DNA of 64,000 nt, from positions 15,567 through 79,566 of the forward strand of contig JBBQUT010000022.1 of assembly GCA_038212215.1 (NCBI GenBank). The letters are read 5' to 3'. Positions 26,144 through 34,768 of this stretch are shown here, piece after piece. The position numbers and the translations under genes are program-made. Position 1 is the first letter of the stretch; each line of letters begins with the position of its first letter. The notes under the pieces were generated by a model. That model searched no databases and had not been told where the DNA came from. It saw nothing but the letters and a program-made list of their open reading frames with translations. Origin of the DNA: JALZAI01 sp038212215. GTDB taxonomy: Bacteria; Actinomycetota; Actinomycetes; Mycobacteriales; Jatrophihabitantaceae.

Positions 26144-26267
26144 GCCGAGCCGAACCCGGGTGCCTCGTCCGCAGAGCAGCGCGGTCAGAAGCCAGGAAAG
26201 ATGGTCCGCAGGTCGTCGAGCGTGATGTTGCCCGTGACCGTGAGATCCCCCGGAGTGTGCGATGGGC

Positions 26268-26788
26268 CTAGCCCCCCGCGATCAGGCGGATAGCTGCCTC
26301 TAGGGGGCCGGTGAACGCGGCGGTGGGATGATCGACCGTCGACACGAGCGCCACCGAGTCAGCGATTGACAATCCATACCCCGAATCGACGATCTCCAGC
26401 CGGACCGGGCCTGCGATCAGGTCGGCCTTTCCGAGGAAGCCGAGCAGGAACAGGAGCTCTCCGGAGAACAATTCTGCAAGAACGCCTGCCGAGCCCGGCA
26501 ATAGACCCGTGGAAGGCTCACGCGGCACGCGGACGTCCCACGAATGTTGCGCCGATTCGTGTCGTTGAAGCCAGCCTCCGGTGCCGGCCCGGCACCGAGA
26601 GCCGACTGCAAACCAGCGAGAGTGATCACGGCAGCGCTGCCGAGATGGGACAGCACAGCGGCGAGAGTCCACTGCGTGGCTGCGGACGGCCCGGTGAGCT
26701 GTTCATCGGTCAGGTCACGCACGATCGGTGCCAGGGCGTCGTGCTCCGCGCGCAGTGCAGCGATCGTCCGGGAGGCGAGCCAAGTCAT
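26268..26788 (-). pseudogene. Maleylpyruvate-isomerase-family (mycothiol-dependent) gene with deletion and frameshift
   Basis: The N-terminal part (from 26788) reads LRAEHDALAPIVRDLTDEQL, then TQWTLAAVLSHLGSAAVI, the DinB-like bundle start with its metal-site histidine. The C-terminal part, in another frame and ending at 26268, reads HSWDVRVPREPSTGLLPGSA and ends FTGPLEAAIRLIAGG, the C-terminal MDMPI domain. The switch occurs near 26560. Full relatives are about 210-260 residues; a middle stretch of some 50 residues is missing here. The gene should be dead. Confidence 0.75.
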
Positions 26789-26893
26789 GACGACGCAATG
26801 ACTGACGCGGCCCGATTCTTCCGCTGCACACGCCTGGATTGCCCGGGCACGGGAACAGTGAACCCGATCACGGCTCTCAGGCTGCCGTGGCGC

Positions 26894-27748
26894 TCAAGTG
26901 TAGTCGTAGAAGCCTCGGCCGGATTTTCTTCCCAATCGTCCGGCGGCGATCATTCGTTTCATCACCGGAGGCGGAGCGTATTCGGTCAGCTTGAATTCGT
27001 CGTACATGGAATTGCAGACTGCGTGCAAGACGTCCAGGCCGATGAAGTCGCACAAGGTTAGCGGCCCCATCGGATGACCCGCGCCGAGCCTCATCCCCCG
27101 GTCGATGTCTTCGCGGCTGGCGAAACCCTCCTCGTACATTCGCACGGCGGCCATCAGATAGGGGATCAGGAGGAAGTTGACGATGAACCCGGACCGGTCC
27201 TTGGTCTCGATGGCTTCTTTGCCGAGTCGTTCCACGAACATGCGCGACAGCTTGACTGTCTCTTCGCTGGTGTCCAGGGCCCGCACGATCTCCACCAAGC
27301 TCATCACCGGCACCGGAGAGAAGAAATGCAATCCCACTACCCGCTCGGGGTGGCTGACCACACCTGCGAGTTGCGCGATCGGGATGGCCGACGTGTTCGA
27401 TGCCAAGATCGTGCCGGCACCGACAATCTCGTCGAGCGTCTTCATGATCAAGGTCTTGGTTTCGATATTTTCGGAGACGGCTTCGATCACGAGATCAGCG
27501 CCGGCAACGTCGGCCATGTCGCTGGTCAACGTGATGAGCGCGAGCGCGGCATCCTTCTGCGCGGGATCGAGTTTGCCCTTCTCGACCCTCCGGCCCAGGG
27601 AGGTGTGCAGCCGCTGACGGGTTACGTCCAGATACTCCGGCAGCTCGCGGACCACAACGGGGATCCCGGCAACCGCGGCGGTTTCGGCGATGCCTGCACC
27701 CATGAATCCGCCACCGATGATGGCTACGGCTGAGAATGGTTCTGTCAT
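26894..27748 (-). CDS. 3-hydroxyacyl/3-hydroxybutyryl-CoA dehydrogenase
   Basis: A 284-residue enzyme. The NAD site IIGGGFMGAGIAETAA lies at residues about 10-25. The catalytic His is in VGLHFFSPVPVM, the Glu in VIEAVSEN, and SGFIVNFLLIPYLMAAVRM gives the helical C-terminal domain. It oxidises (S)-3-hydroxyacyl-CoA to 3-ketoacyl-CoA. The start is ATG 27748 with GCAGGAGGTAGGACC upstream. It follows the CoA-transferase gene after 70 bases on the same strand, and the pair is divergent from the acyl-CoA synthetase/dehydrogenase genes. Confidence 0.92.
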   Translation of the reverse strand: MTEPFSAVAIIGGGFMGAGIAETAAVAGIPVVVRELPEYLDVTRQRLHTSLGRRVEKGKLDPAQKDAALALITLTSDMADVAGADLVIEAVSENIETKTLIMKTLDEIVGAGTILASNTSAIPIAQLAGVVSHPERVVGLHFFSPVPVMSLVEIVRALDTSEETVKLSRMFVERLGKEAIETKDRSGFIVNFLLIPYLMAAVRMYEEGFASREDIDRGMRLGAGHPMGPLTLCDFIGLDVLHAVCNSMYDEFKLTEYAPPPVMKRMIAAGRLGRKSGRGFYDYT

Positions 27749-27818
27749 GGTCCTACCTCCTGCTGTGGCCCCCCAAGGACCGGGAGCGTGGGTCGAGCTA
27801 CGCCGTCGCCGCCGACTT

Positions 27819-29852
27819 CTATTCTCCGCTCCGGTTCACGGCCTCCCGACGGCTTTCGTAGATGTGTGGCGCCAGTCCCCGATTGGACAGCTGTTCGCTG
27901 AGCTTGAGGCGCATGAACGAACTCGTCGTATACCTGGTCACGGTGGCGTAATAGGGCTCGGCCAACCGGCGGACCAAGCCGACGTAGGCATCGGCGAGAT
28001 CCGGCGCTAGATAGAAATTGTCGTAGTTGACGACCATCTGCACCTTCTTGCCAATGGCAGCCAGACGCTTCTCGACCTCGGTTCCGATGCCCTCGACGTC
28101 CTCGAGGGTGGTCAGCGACATGCCTTCCATGTCGAGGAAGAACATGTTCCGCTTGGCGTCGTAGCAGAATCGGTCTTCCAATGGCACGGTGAGCAGATCG
28201 TCCTTGAGACCCATCAGGTCGGCGGCAAAGATTCGGGCGTCCATCAAGCGGGGCACGCCGTTCATGATGGGTTCGAATGCGATGTGGGCGAGGATGTCCT
28301 TCTCCAGGTCCAGCCAAGGGGCGATCTCGATGAGTTCCAGCCCGTCCGTGGTGAGCTGGAACACGCATCGTTCGGTTACGTACAGCACGGGTTGTCCGGC
28401 CGCGGCGGCGTACTCCCCACTGAAAGTGCGTTGCTCGACATCCGCGAGGAACTTGGGCGCGACGGCTCCTTCGGCGATGACAAGCCGGCCGTCCTGCACC
28501 CGGCAGCGGCTGGGCACCACGAAGGTTCCGGCGAATACCAGCTTCTTAGCGTTCTGGCTGATGTTGATGAACCCGCCCGAGCCGGCCAGTCTGGACCCGA
28601 ACCGGCTCACGTTGACGTTGCCCTGACGGTCGGCCTGAGCCATCCCCAGGACCGCGGCGTCGAGCCCTCCCCCGTCGTAGAAGTCGAACTGGGACGGTTG
28701 GTCCAGGATGGCATGCGCGTTCACGGCTGAACCGAAATCAAGCCCGGAGGTGGGCATGCCTCCCATCGGGCCGGGTTCGGCGGTCAGTGTCAGGTATTCG
28801 AGGATGTGCTCTTCGGCCGCAACTCTCGCCACCCCCTCCGGCAACCCGATGCCGAGGTTCACCACGCTGTCGAGTCGGAGTTCGATCGCGGCCCGGCGAG
28901 CGATGATCTTCCGTTCGTTCAGCGGCATCGGCGTGGTCGACGTGCGCACGCGCCGCAGCTCACCGCTGAAGGCCGGCGAGTACGCGGTGCCGAAGGTCTG
29001 CCAGTGGTGCTCCGGTTCGGAAATGACGACGCAATCGACCAGCACACCTGGGATCTTCACCTCGCGCGGGCTTAGGCTGCCGGTATCGGCGACCCGCTGC
29101 ACCTGCACGATCACCAAGCCACCGCCGTTGTGGACCGCGGTCGCCACCGCGAGCGCCTCCAGGGTCAGCGCCTCGCGCTCCATGGTGATGTTGCCCTCCG
29201 GGTCCGCGGTGGTGCCGCGCAGGAACGCCACATCGAGCGGCAATGCCTTGTAGAACAGGTAATCCTCGCCGTGGACGGTGAGCACCTCGACGCGGTCCTC
29301 GGTCGTGACGTCATTGATCTTTCCGCCGCCATTTCGTGGGTCGACGAAGGTGCCCAGTCCGACCCGGGTGAGCAGGCCGGGTCGGCCGGCTGCGGTATCG
29401 CGGAACAGTTGGGAGAGAACCCCCTGCGGCAGGTTGTGCGCCTCGATCGTTCCGGCCACAGCCATTTTGCCGAGCGTCGGCGACAAACCCCAATAGCCCC
29501 CGATCGCCCGCTTGACGAGGCCTTCGTGCGCGAGTCGGTCCAGCCCGCGGCCTTTCCGATCCCCCCCAGCCACGGTAAACACCAATGTCAGGTCGCGGGG
29601 GGTTCCGGTCTGCAGGAAACGCTGCTCCAGCGCTAGCGTGAGCTCCTCGGCGAAACCCTGTCCGATGAACCCCTCCACCATCACCGAGTCGCCGTCCCGG
29701 ATGAGCCGCACCGCCTCTGTCGCGCTGACCACCTTGTCACGCATCTCCGTGCCGCCGGACAGGGAATCCGCTGGCAGCGTCACGTCGGTCGCCGGCGCGA
29801 CGACGTCGTCCCTGGCCGCCGGTGCGGACGCAGAATCGATGGGGTTGCTCAT
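27819..29852 (-). CDS. Acyl-CoA:carboxylate CoA-transferase, fused two-domain type
   Basis: A 677-residue protein from ATG 29852 (AAGGAAG upstream); the frame is open further but lacks family sequence. The N-terminal half (about 25-290) is a CoA-transferase alpha-like domain (KVVSATEAVRLIRDGDSVMVEGFIGQGFAEEL). The C-terminal half has NLGIGLPEGVA and LTAEPGPMGG, where the Glu is in the position of the catalytic residue that forms the glutamyl-CoA thioester. About 100 residues at the C-terminus extend beyond propionate/acetoacetate CoA-transferases of usual length (500-550). It moves CoA between short-chain acids, probably using acetyl- or succinyl-CoA. Genomic neighbours point to short or branched acid catabolism. 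Confidence 0.85.
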   Translation of the reverse strand: MSNPIDSASAPAARDDVVAPATDVTLPADSLSGGTEMRDKVVSATEAVRLIRDGDSVMVEGFIGQGFAEELTLALEQRFLQTGTPRDLTLVFTVAGGDRKGRGLDRLAHEGLVKRAIGGYWGLSPTLGKMAVAGTIEAHNLPQGVLSQLFRDTAAGRPGLLTRVGLGTFVDPRNGGGKINDVTTEDRVEVLTVHGEDYLFYKALPLDVAFLRGTTADPEGNITMEREALTLEALAVATAVHNGGGLVIVQVQRVADTGSLSPREVKIPGVLVDCVVISEPEHHWQTFGTAYSPAFSGELRRVRTSTTPMPLNERKIIARRAAIELRLDSVVNLGIGLPEGVARVAAEEHILEYLTLTAEPGPMGGMPTSGLDFGSAVNAHAILDQPSQFDFYDGGGLDAAVLGMAQADRQGNVNVSRFGSRLAGSGGFINISQNAKKLVFAGTFVVPSRCRVQDGRLVIAEGAVAPKFLADVEQRTFSGEYAAAAGQPVLYVTERCVFQLTTDGLELIEIAPWLDLEKDILAHIAFEPIMNGVPRLMDARIFAADLMGLKDDLLTVPLEDRFCYDAKRNMFFLDMEGMSLTTLEDVEGIGTEVEKRLAAIGKKVQMVVNYDNFYLAPDLADAYVGLVRRLAEPYYATVTRYTTSSFMRLKLSEQLSNRGLAPHIYESRREAVNRSGE

Positions 29853-30582
29853 AGTCTTCCTTTTTGCATGTGCAGCGATTGCGCGATACGTAGCGTGAAC
29901 CGACGGTTCGACGAGGAGGCGTGTGCCGAGCAGCCGCACACCCATATGCAGATGCAGCCATCCGGTCGGCGCCATCTAAGCGCGAACCGTCTCTCGTTCC
30001 CACCATAGGCTTGTCCGGCAAACCGCCCCGAACGAGTCCGAGAACAGATCGTCGAATTGCCTCGACGCCACGGGTTTCGCGGGCCAGGACCGAGGGTCAC
30101 GGTCAAGCCATCTCTGGTCTGGCACAGCTCTCAGGCTGAGCACGGGACTCGGGCATGACCGCGCCGACCCTTCCTTCACCCGCGGTCATTGCCGAGCTTG
30201 ATGCCGAATTCAGCGACCCGAATTCCGGAACGGCGATGATCTTGCGTCTTTAGCGGGTTCTGCCACCTGGACGAATGCCTACCGACGCCGAACGCGCGCC
30301 GTGCATCGTGGCGAGGCCCAGGGACGAGATCCGAGGTCGCGGGCAGCGCTCAGGGGCGCCGAGCGATGTGCATAGGTATTTTGGCCCTGTCACAGGGGGT
30401 GCGGGTCCGTGCTAGGTTGCAATTGTCCGGCGACCGCGGGTATGCCAGAGGCGTATTCTTTGCGCGCCGTCCGAATTTGTGACCGCCGTATTTTGGCTCC
30501 TTTCCGCCCATCGGCCGGATGTGGAGTCGGAAGGTCTGTGCATTGGCCCGGTGACGTTCCTACAATGTGTCGAGGTTTTATG
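29853..30582. other. 730-bp divergent intergenic region
   Basis: It separates the CoA-transferase and acyl-CoA synthetase genes, so it should contain both promoters. The part around 30360-30580 is less GC-rich (TATTTTGGC, GAATTTGTG), the likely promoter zone for the synthetase. No supported gene, hairpin or clear operator was found. The reading frame of the synthetase stays open to 30409, but that stretch is unlike the family. Confidence 0.5.
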
Positions 30583-32199
30583 ATGGCATCTCCCTCATTT
30601 ACCGCGCTAACGCCGTTGGCCTTTCTCGAGCGTGCGGCGGATGTTTTCGCCGACAAGACCGCGATCGCCTACGAAGATCGGCGAGTGAGTTACAGCGAAT
30701 TCGGCGCCGAGGCGACCCGTTTGGCGCACGCCTTGCGAGCTTCCGGCATTGAGCCGGGCGACCGCGTGGCGTACATGGTCCCGAACATTCCGGAGATGCT
30801 TGTCGCCAATTTCGGCGTGCCATTGGCCGGTGCCGTTCTGGTAGCGGTCAACACGCGTCTGTCCGCGGAGGAAGTCCGCTACATTTGCAATCATTCTGGG
30901 GCGAAACTGCTCGTGGTGGACACGGAGTACCTCCCAGCGCTGGCTCCGATGCTGGGCGGGCTGCTGAGCGTTCGTGAAGTCGTCGCCGTCACCGACCTGC
31001 TCGGCCCGGCCGCGCACGATTCGGCCGGCTACTCCTACGTCTCCTACGACGAGTTCTTGAAGCGCGGCTCAGGGGATCCGCTGCCGTGGTCGGTCGAGGA
31101 CGAACTGAGCCTGATCTCGATCAACTACAGCTCAGGGACCACCGGTCAGCCCAAGGGCGCCATGTACACCCACCGGGGCGCCTATCTGAACGCGCTGGGC
31201 GAAATCATCCATCAACGCTTCGATCCGGAGAGCGTCTATCTGTGGACCCTGCCGATGTTCCACTGCAACGGCTGGTGCACGCCATGGGCGGTTACCGGGA
31301 TCGGCGGCACGCACGTGTGCCTGCGCGCTGTCCGCGGCGATGTCATCTGGCGGCTGCTGGACGAAGAGCGGGTCACCCACCTCGACGGCGCGCCGACCGT
31401 GCTTGTCACGATCGCGGGGGCACCGCAAGCCCACCGCCTCGACCGCGAGTTGGTCACGACCGTGGCCGGCGCCGCTCCGAGCCCGACGGTGATCGCGCGG
31501 ATGCGTGAGCTGGGCGCGAGGATCGTCCACGTCTACGGGATGACCGAGTTGTACGGCCCGTACACCCTCAACGAGTGGCAGCCCGGCTGGTCAGCGTTGT
31601 CACCGGGCGACCAGGCGCGTATGCAGGCGCGCCAGGGGGTGGCGATGATCCAGGCCGATCCGATCCGCGTCGTCGACAACGAGATGAACGACGTCCCGCG
31701 CGACGGCCGGACGATGGGCGAGATCGTGATGCGGGGCAACAACGTCATGACCGGCTACTTCGACGACGAGGGCGGCACGGAAAAGGCGTTCCGCGGCGGG
31801 TGGATGCACTCCGGCGATCTCGGTGTGCAGCACTCGGACGGCTACGTCGAACTGCGGGACAGGGCCAAGGACATCGTCATCTCCGGCGGAGAGAACATCT
31901 CCACCGTCGAGATCGAGCACGCCCTCGAGTCGCATCCTGCGGTGCTGGAGGCCGCGGTAGTCGGGGTGCCGGATGAGAAGTGGGGCGAGCGGCCGAAGGC
32001 CTTCGTCGTCCGCAAGCCGGGGGCCGATGCCAACGAAGCGGAACTGATCGCCTATCTGCAGACGCACATCGCACGATTCAAGGTGCCGAAGGCGATCGCG
32101 TTTGTCGAAAAACTCCCGCGCACCTCGACCGGCAAGACCCAGAAATTCGAGCTTCGCGAGAAGGAATGGGCTGGACACAGCAGCCGAATCCAGGGCTAA
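30583..32199 (+). CDS. AMP-forming acyl-CoA synthetase (fatty acid-CoA ligase)
   Basis: A 538-residue ANL enzyme. Motifs: INYSSGTTGQPKGAMYTHRG (ATP site), VYGMTELYGPY, GGWMHSGDLG, and the C-terminal KDIVISGGENIS and catalytic-lysine region PRTSTGKTQKFELR. This set resembles medium-chain/short-chain (AlkK or FadD-like) synthetases. ATG 30583 lies seven bases after GAGG; ATG 30580 directly precedes it. It activates a free acid to acyl-CoA for the acyl-CoA dehydrogenase encoded next. Confidence 0.9.
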   Translation: MASPSFTALTPLAFLERAADVFADKTAIAYEDRRVSYSEFGAEATRLAHALRASGIEPGDRVAYMVPNIPEMLVANFGVPLAGAVLVAVNTRLSAEEVRYICNHSGAKLLVVDTEYLPALAPMLGGLLSVREVVAVTDLLGPAAHDSAGYSYVSYDEFLKRGSGDPLPWSVEDELSLISINYSSGTTGQPKGAMYTHRGAYLNALGEIIHQRFDPESVYLWTLPMFHCNGWCTPWAVTGIGGTHVCLRAVRGDVIWRLLDEERVTHLDGAPTVLVTIAGAPQAHRLDRELVTTVAGAAPSPTVIARMRELGARIVHVYGMTELYGPYTLNEWQPGWSALSPGDQARMQARQGVAMIQADPIRVVDNEMNDVPRDGRTMGEIVMRGNNVMTGYFDDEGGTEKAFRGGWMHSGDLGVQHSDGYVELRDRAKDIVISGGENISTVEIEHALESHPAVLEAAVVGVPDEKWGERPKAFVVRKPGADANEAELIAYLQTHIARFKVPKAIAFVEKLPRTSTGKTQKFELREKEWAGHSSRIQG

Positions 32200-32258
32200 A
32201 GATTCAACGAATTGACCGTGCTTTCTAGGCGATGCGCGCCAGTGAGGTGTATTCAGAC

Positions 32259-33419
32259 ATGGCACTTAACCCGGACTTCGATACCTACCGACTCACCGAT
32301 GAACACGAGATGCTCCGGCAAGCGGTCCGATCGCTGGCGGAGGCCAAGATCGCGCCCCGCGCGGCAGAAATCGACGAGACCGCGGAATTCCCGTACGACG
32401 TGCTCGAGGCGCTCGTCCGTGCGGGCTTCCACGCAATCCACATTCCCGCCGAATTCGGCGGAGCGGGAGCCGATTCACTCGCTACCGCCATCTTGATCGA
32501 AGAAATTGCCAGGGTGTGCGCGTCGTCCTCGCTGATCCCGGCGGTCAATAAGCTCGGCACCATGCCGATCATGCTGTCGGGTTCTGACGAGCTGAAGAAG
32601 CAATTTCTGCCGCTGGTCTCGGCTGGTGACGCGATGTTCAGCTACGCGCTGTCCGAGCGGGAAGCCGGTTCCGATGCCGCCGCGATGCGCACCCGCGCGG
32701 TCCGCGACGGAGCTAGCTGGGTCCTGAACGGAACCAAGTGCTGGATCAGCAATGCCGGCGTGTCAACGCACTACACGGTGATGGCGGTGACCGAGCCGGC
32801 CCGCGGGCCGAAGGGCATCTCAGCGTTTGTCGTGCACAAGGACGACCCAGGATTCAGCGTCGGCGGCCACGAACGCAAGCTCGGCATCAAGGGCTCGCCC
32901 ACCTGCGAAATCCATTTCGACAACTGCACGATCCCCGAGGACCGGATGATCGGTGACCCAGGCACCGGGTTCAAGACCGCCCTGGCGACTCTCGACCACA
33001 CCCGGCTCACCATCGGCGCCCAGGCGCTGGGCATCGCCCAAGGCGCGATCGACGCATCGATCGCCTACATGAAGCAGCGCAAGCAGTTCGGCAAGGCAAT
33101 CGCGGAGTTCCAGGGCCTGCAGTTCATGCTGGCCGACATGGTCATGCAGACCGAAGCAGCCCGCCAGCTCATCTACGCCGCGGCCGCGAAGGCCGAGCGC
33201 GGCGAGAAGGGCCTGACCTGGTACTCGGCCTCGGCCAAGGCGTTCGCATCCGACGTCGCGATGAAAGTCACCACCGACGCCGTGCAGTTGTTCGGGGGCG
33301 CCGGGTACACCCGCGACTTCCCCGTCGAGCGCATGATGCGCGACGCGAAGATCACCCAGATCTATGAGGGCACTAACCAGATCAACCGCATGGTGATCGC
33401 GCGCCAGCTCCTGAAGTAG
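32259..33419 (+). CDS. Acyl-CoA dehydrogenase
   Basis: A 386-residue flavoenzyme from ATG 32259; ATG 32232 in frame is a possible earlier start. FAD/substrate motifs: FSYALSEREAGSDAAAM, and WISNAG for the flavin loop. The catalytic glutamate is in QIYEGTNQINRMVIARQLL near the C-terminus. It introduces the 2,3 double bond in an acyl-CoA and passes electrons to ETF. It lies 59 bases after the synthetase and before the permease, forming a catabolic operon. Confidence 0.92.
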   Translation: MALNPDFDTYRLTDEHEMLRQAVRSLAEAKIAPRAAEIDETAEFPYDVLEALVRAGFHAIHIPAEFGGAGADSLATAILIEEIARVCASSSLIPAVNKLGTMPIMLSGSDELKKQFLPLVSAGDAMFSYALSEREAGSDAAAMRTRAVRDGASWVLNGTKCWISNAGVSTHYTVMAVTEPARGPKGISAFVVHKDDPGFSVGGHERKLGIKGSPTCEIHFDNCTIPEDRMIGDPGTGFKTALATLDHTRLTIGAQALGIAQGAIDASIAYMKQRKQFGKAIAEFQGLQFMLADMVMQTEAARQLIYAAAAKAERGEKGLTWYSASAKAFASDVAMKVTTDAVQLFGGAGYTRDFPVERMMRDAKITQIYEGTNQINRMVIARQLLK

Positions 33420-33516
33420 CGATCAGCGCGCAGCGCCAGACCGACCGGGCCAAACAGCCGGCGTCGAACCATCCGATCCGCCACCAGAACGACTCAAACG
33501 AAGGACGGGAACGACG

Positions 33517-34173
33517 ATGAGTACAAGCGAAACTGTGCAGCCGAACGTGGCGCCGACATCGAACGGCCGGCCGGCGCCCACGGAGGCAGCGCGCCACGTG
33601 CCGGACCCGATCGCCGACCCGGGGCCGCTCGGCCTGGCAGGTTTCGCCGCCACGACCTTTGTGCTGAGCCTGTTCAACGCCGGTATGGTCGGCAACCCCA
33701 AGCTCGAGTCGGTGGTGTTGCCCTTCGCCCTGCTCTACGGCGGGATCGCACAACTGCTGGCGGGCATGTGGGAGTTCAAGAAGAACAACACCTTCGGCGC
33801 GGTCGCTTTCACCTCCTACGGCGCGTTCTGGATTTCGCTGTTCTACTACCTCAAGTACGTCGCACCGACCCTGCCGCCCGCGGACGCGCATACTGCCACC
33901 GGCATCTTCCTGCTCACCTGGACGATCTTCACGGTCTACATGACGATCGCCTCGATCAAGACCAACGCGGTTCTTGCGGCGACCTTCATCCTGCTGCTGA
34001 TCACGTTCGCGTTGCTCACCTACGGCGCCTTCAACACCAACACAGGCGTCACCCACACAGGTGGGTACCTCGGCATCGTCGTCGCCTTGTTCGCCTGGTA
34101 CGTCTCGGCGGCCGGCGTCGCCAATGCGACATGGGGCCGCACGGTCCTGCCGCTCTTCCCCGCCAAGAAATAG
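33517..34173 (+). CDS. Acetate/monocarboxylate uptake permease (GPR1/FUN34/YaaH, SatP family)
   Basis: A 218-residue protein with six hydrophobic helices starting at PGPLGLAGFAATTFVLSLFNAG, the diagnostic NPxPLGL-type motif of the AceTr family (here DPGPLGL). The N-terminal 40 residues are a soluble Pro/Ala-rich tail. It imports acetate or a similar short acid, probably by proton symport, matching the CoA-ligase and CoA-transferase nearby. ATG 33517 is preceded by AAGGACGGGAACGACG. Confidence 0.9.
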   Translation: MSTSETVQPNVAPTSNGRPAPTEAARHVPDPIADPGPLGLAGFAATTFVLSLFNAGMVGNPKLESVVLPFALLYGGIAQLLAGMWEFKKNNTFGAVAFTSYGAFWISLFYYLKYVAPTLPPADAHTATGIFLLTWTIFTVYMTIASIKTNAVLAATFILLLITFALLTYGAFNTNTGVTHTGGYLGIVVALFAWYVSAAGVANATWGRTVLPLFPAKK

Positions 34174-34457
34174 TCACCTGGCCGGGACGCATGGTCCCTT
34201 GGTGACGCGTTGGTGGAGCCGGACGGTGGCGTCGGTGAACTCGATCGACCGGTCGGGCAGCGGGTCCGCGCGGTCTCGCCGCCGAGGTTGCGATAGGTGA
34301 CGCCTCCGGCACGTGCCCACAGTTGCCGTGTGCACCCGCGCCACTCCGGGTCGCCCTGCCACCATGGAGGGCCGAACTTGCCCGCGGCGGCCGAAACGAG
34401 TGACGAGCATCCACTCGTGCAGCCGATGCCGGGCGTACCGAACGGCGTGTCGAGGGC

Positions 34458-34670
34458 TGCCGCAGCGTCAACACCGTCTTGCCTTCGGCTTGTTCATCGA
34501 GGACAAGCGTCGGGCCGTGGTCCAGCACCAGCCTCTCGATTGGAACGACTTCGAGGTAGTCAAAGCGATTCGTGAGCACGGTGCCGTCTCAGCGGACCAT
34601 GTCGAGGCGCGCTCGACCTCCCGGGCGCACGTCCATCTCGTCGCCGATGGGCGACACTCGTCGACATGCA
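34458..34670 (-). pseudogene. SRPBCC/AHSA1-family fragment with in-frame stop
   Basis: On the minus strand one frame reads GDEMDVRPGGRARLDMVR, then TGA, then DGTVLTNRFDYLEVVPIERLVLDHG and ends in GKTVLTLRQ. These are consecutive blocks of an AHSA1-like (activator of Hsp90 homologue) domain, whose relatives read EMDVRPGG..WR, then DYPNRxxYxEVVPPERL and LTMR. Both ends of the domain are missing or shifted. The rest of the 34174-34768 gap shows no other supported gene. Confidence 0.65.
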
Positions 34671-34768
34671 GTCGCTCGCACGATGCCCGGTGTTACGCCC
34701 ACAGGTCAGTAGCGCCCCGATGGCCGGACGGTCTGCAAGCTCGACCGATGATCACAAGGGAGCACCTG

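Noticed and set aside
34313..34768. 150-codon extension upstream of the GH15 start
   Set aside because: It has no GH15 similarity and overlaps the antisense AHSA1 remnant; ATG 34769 has a good ribosome-binding site.
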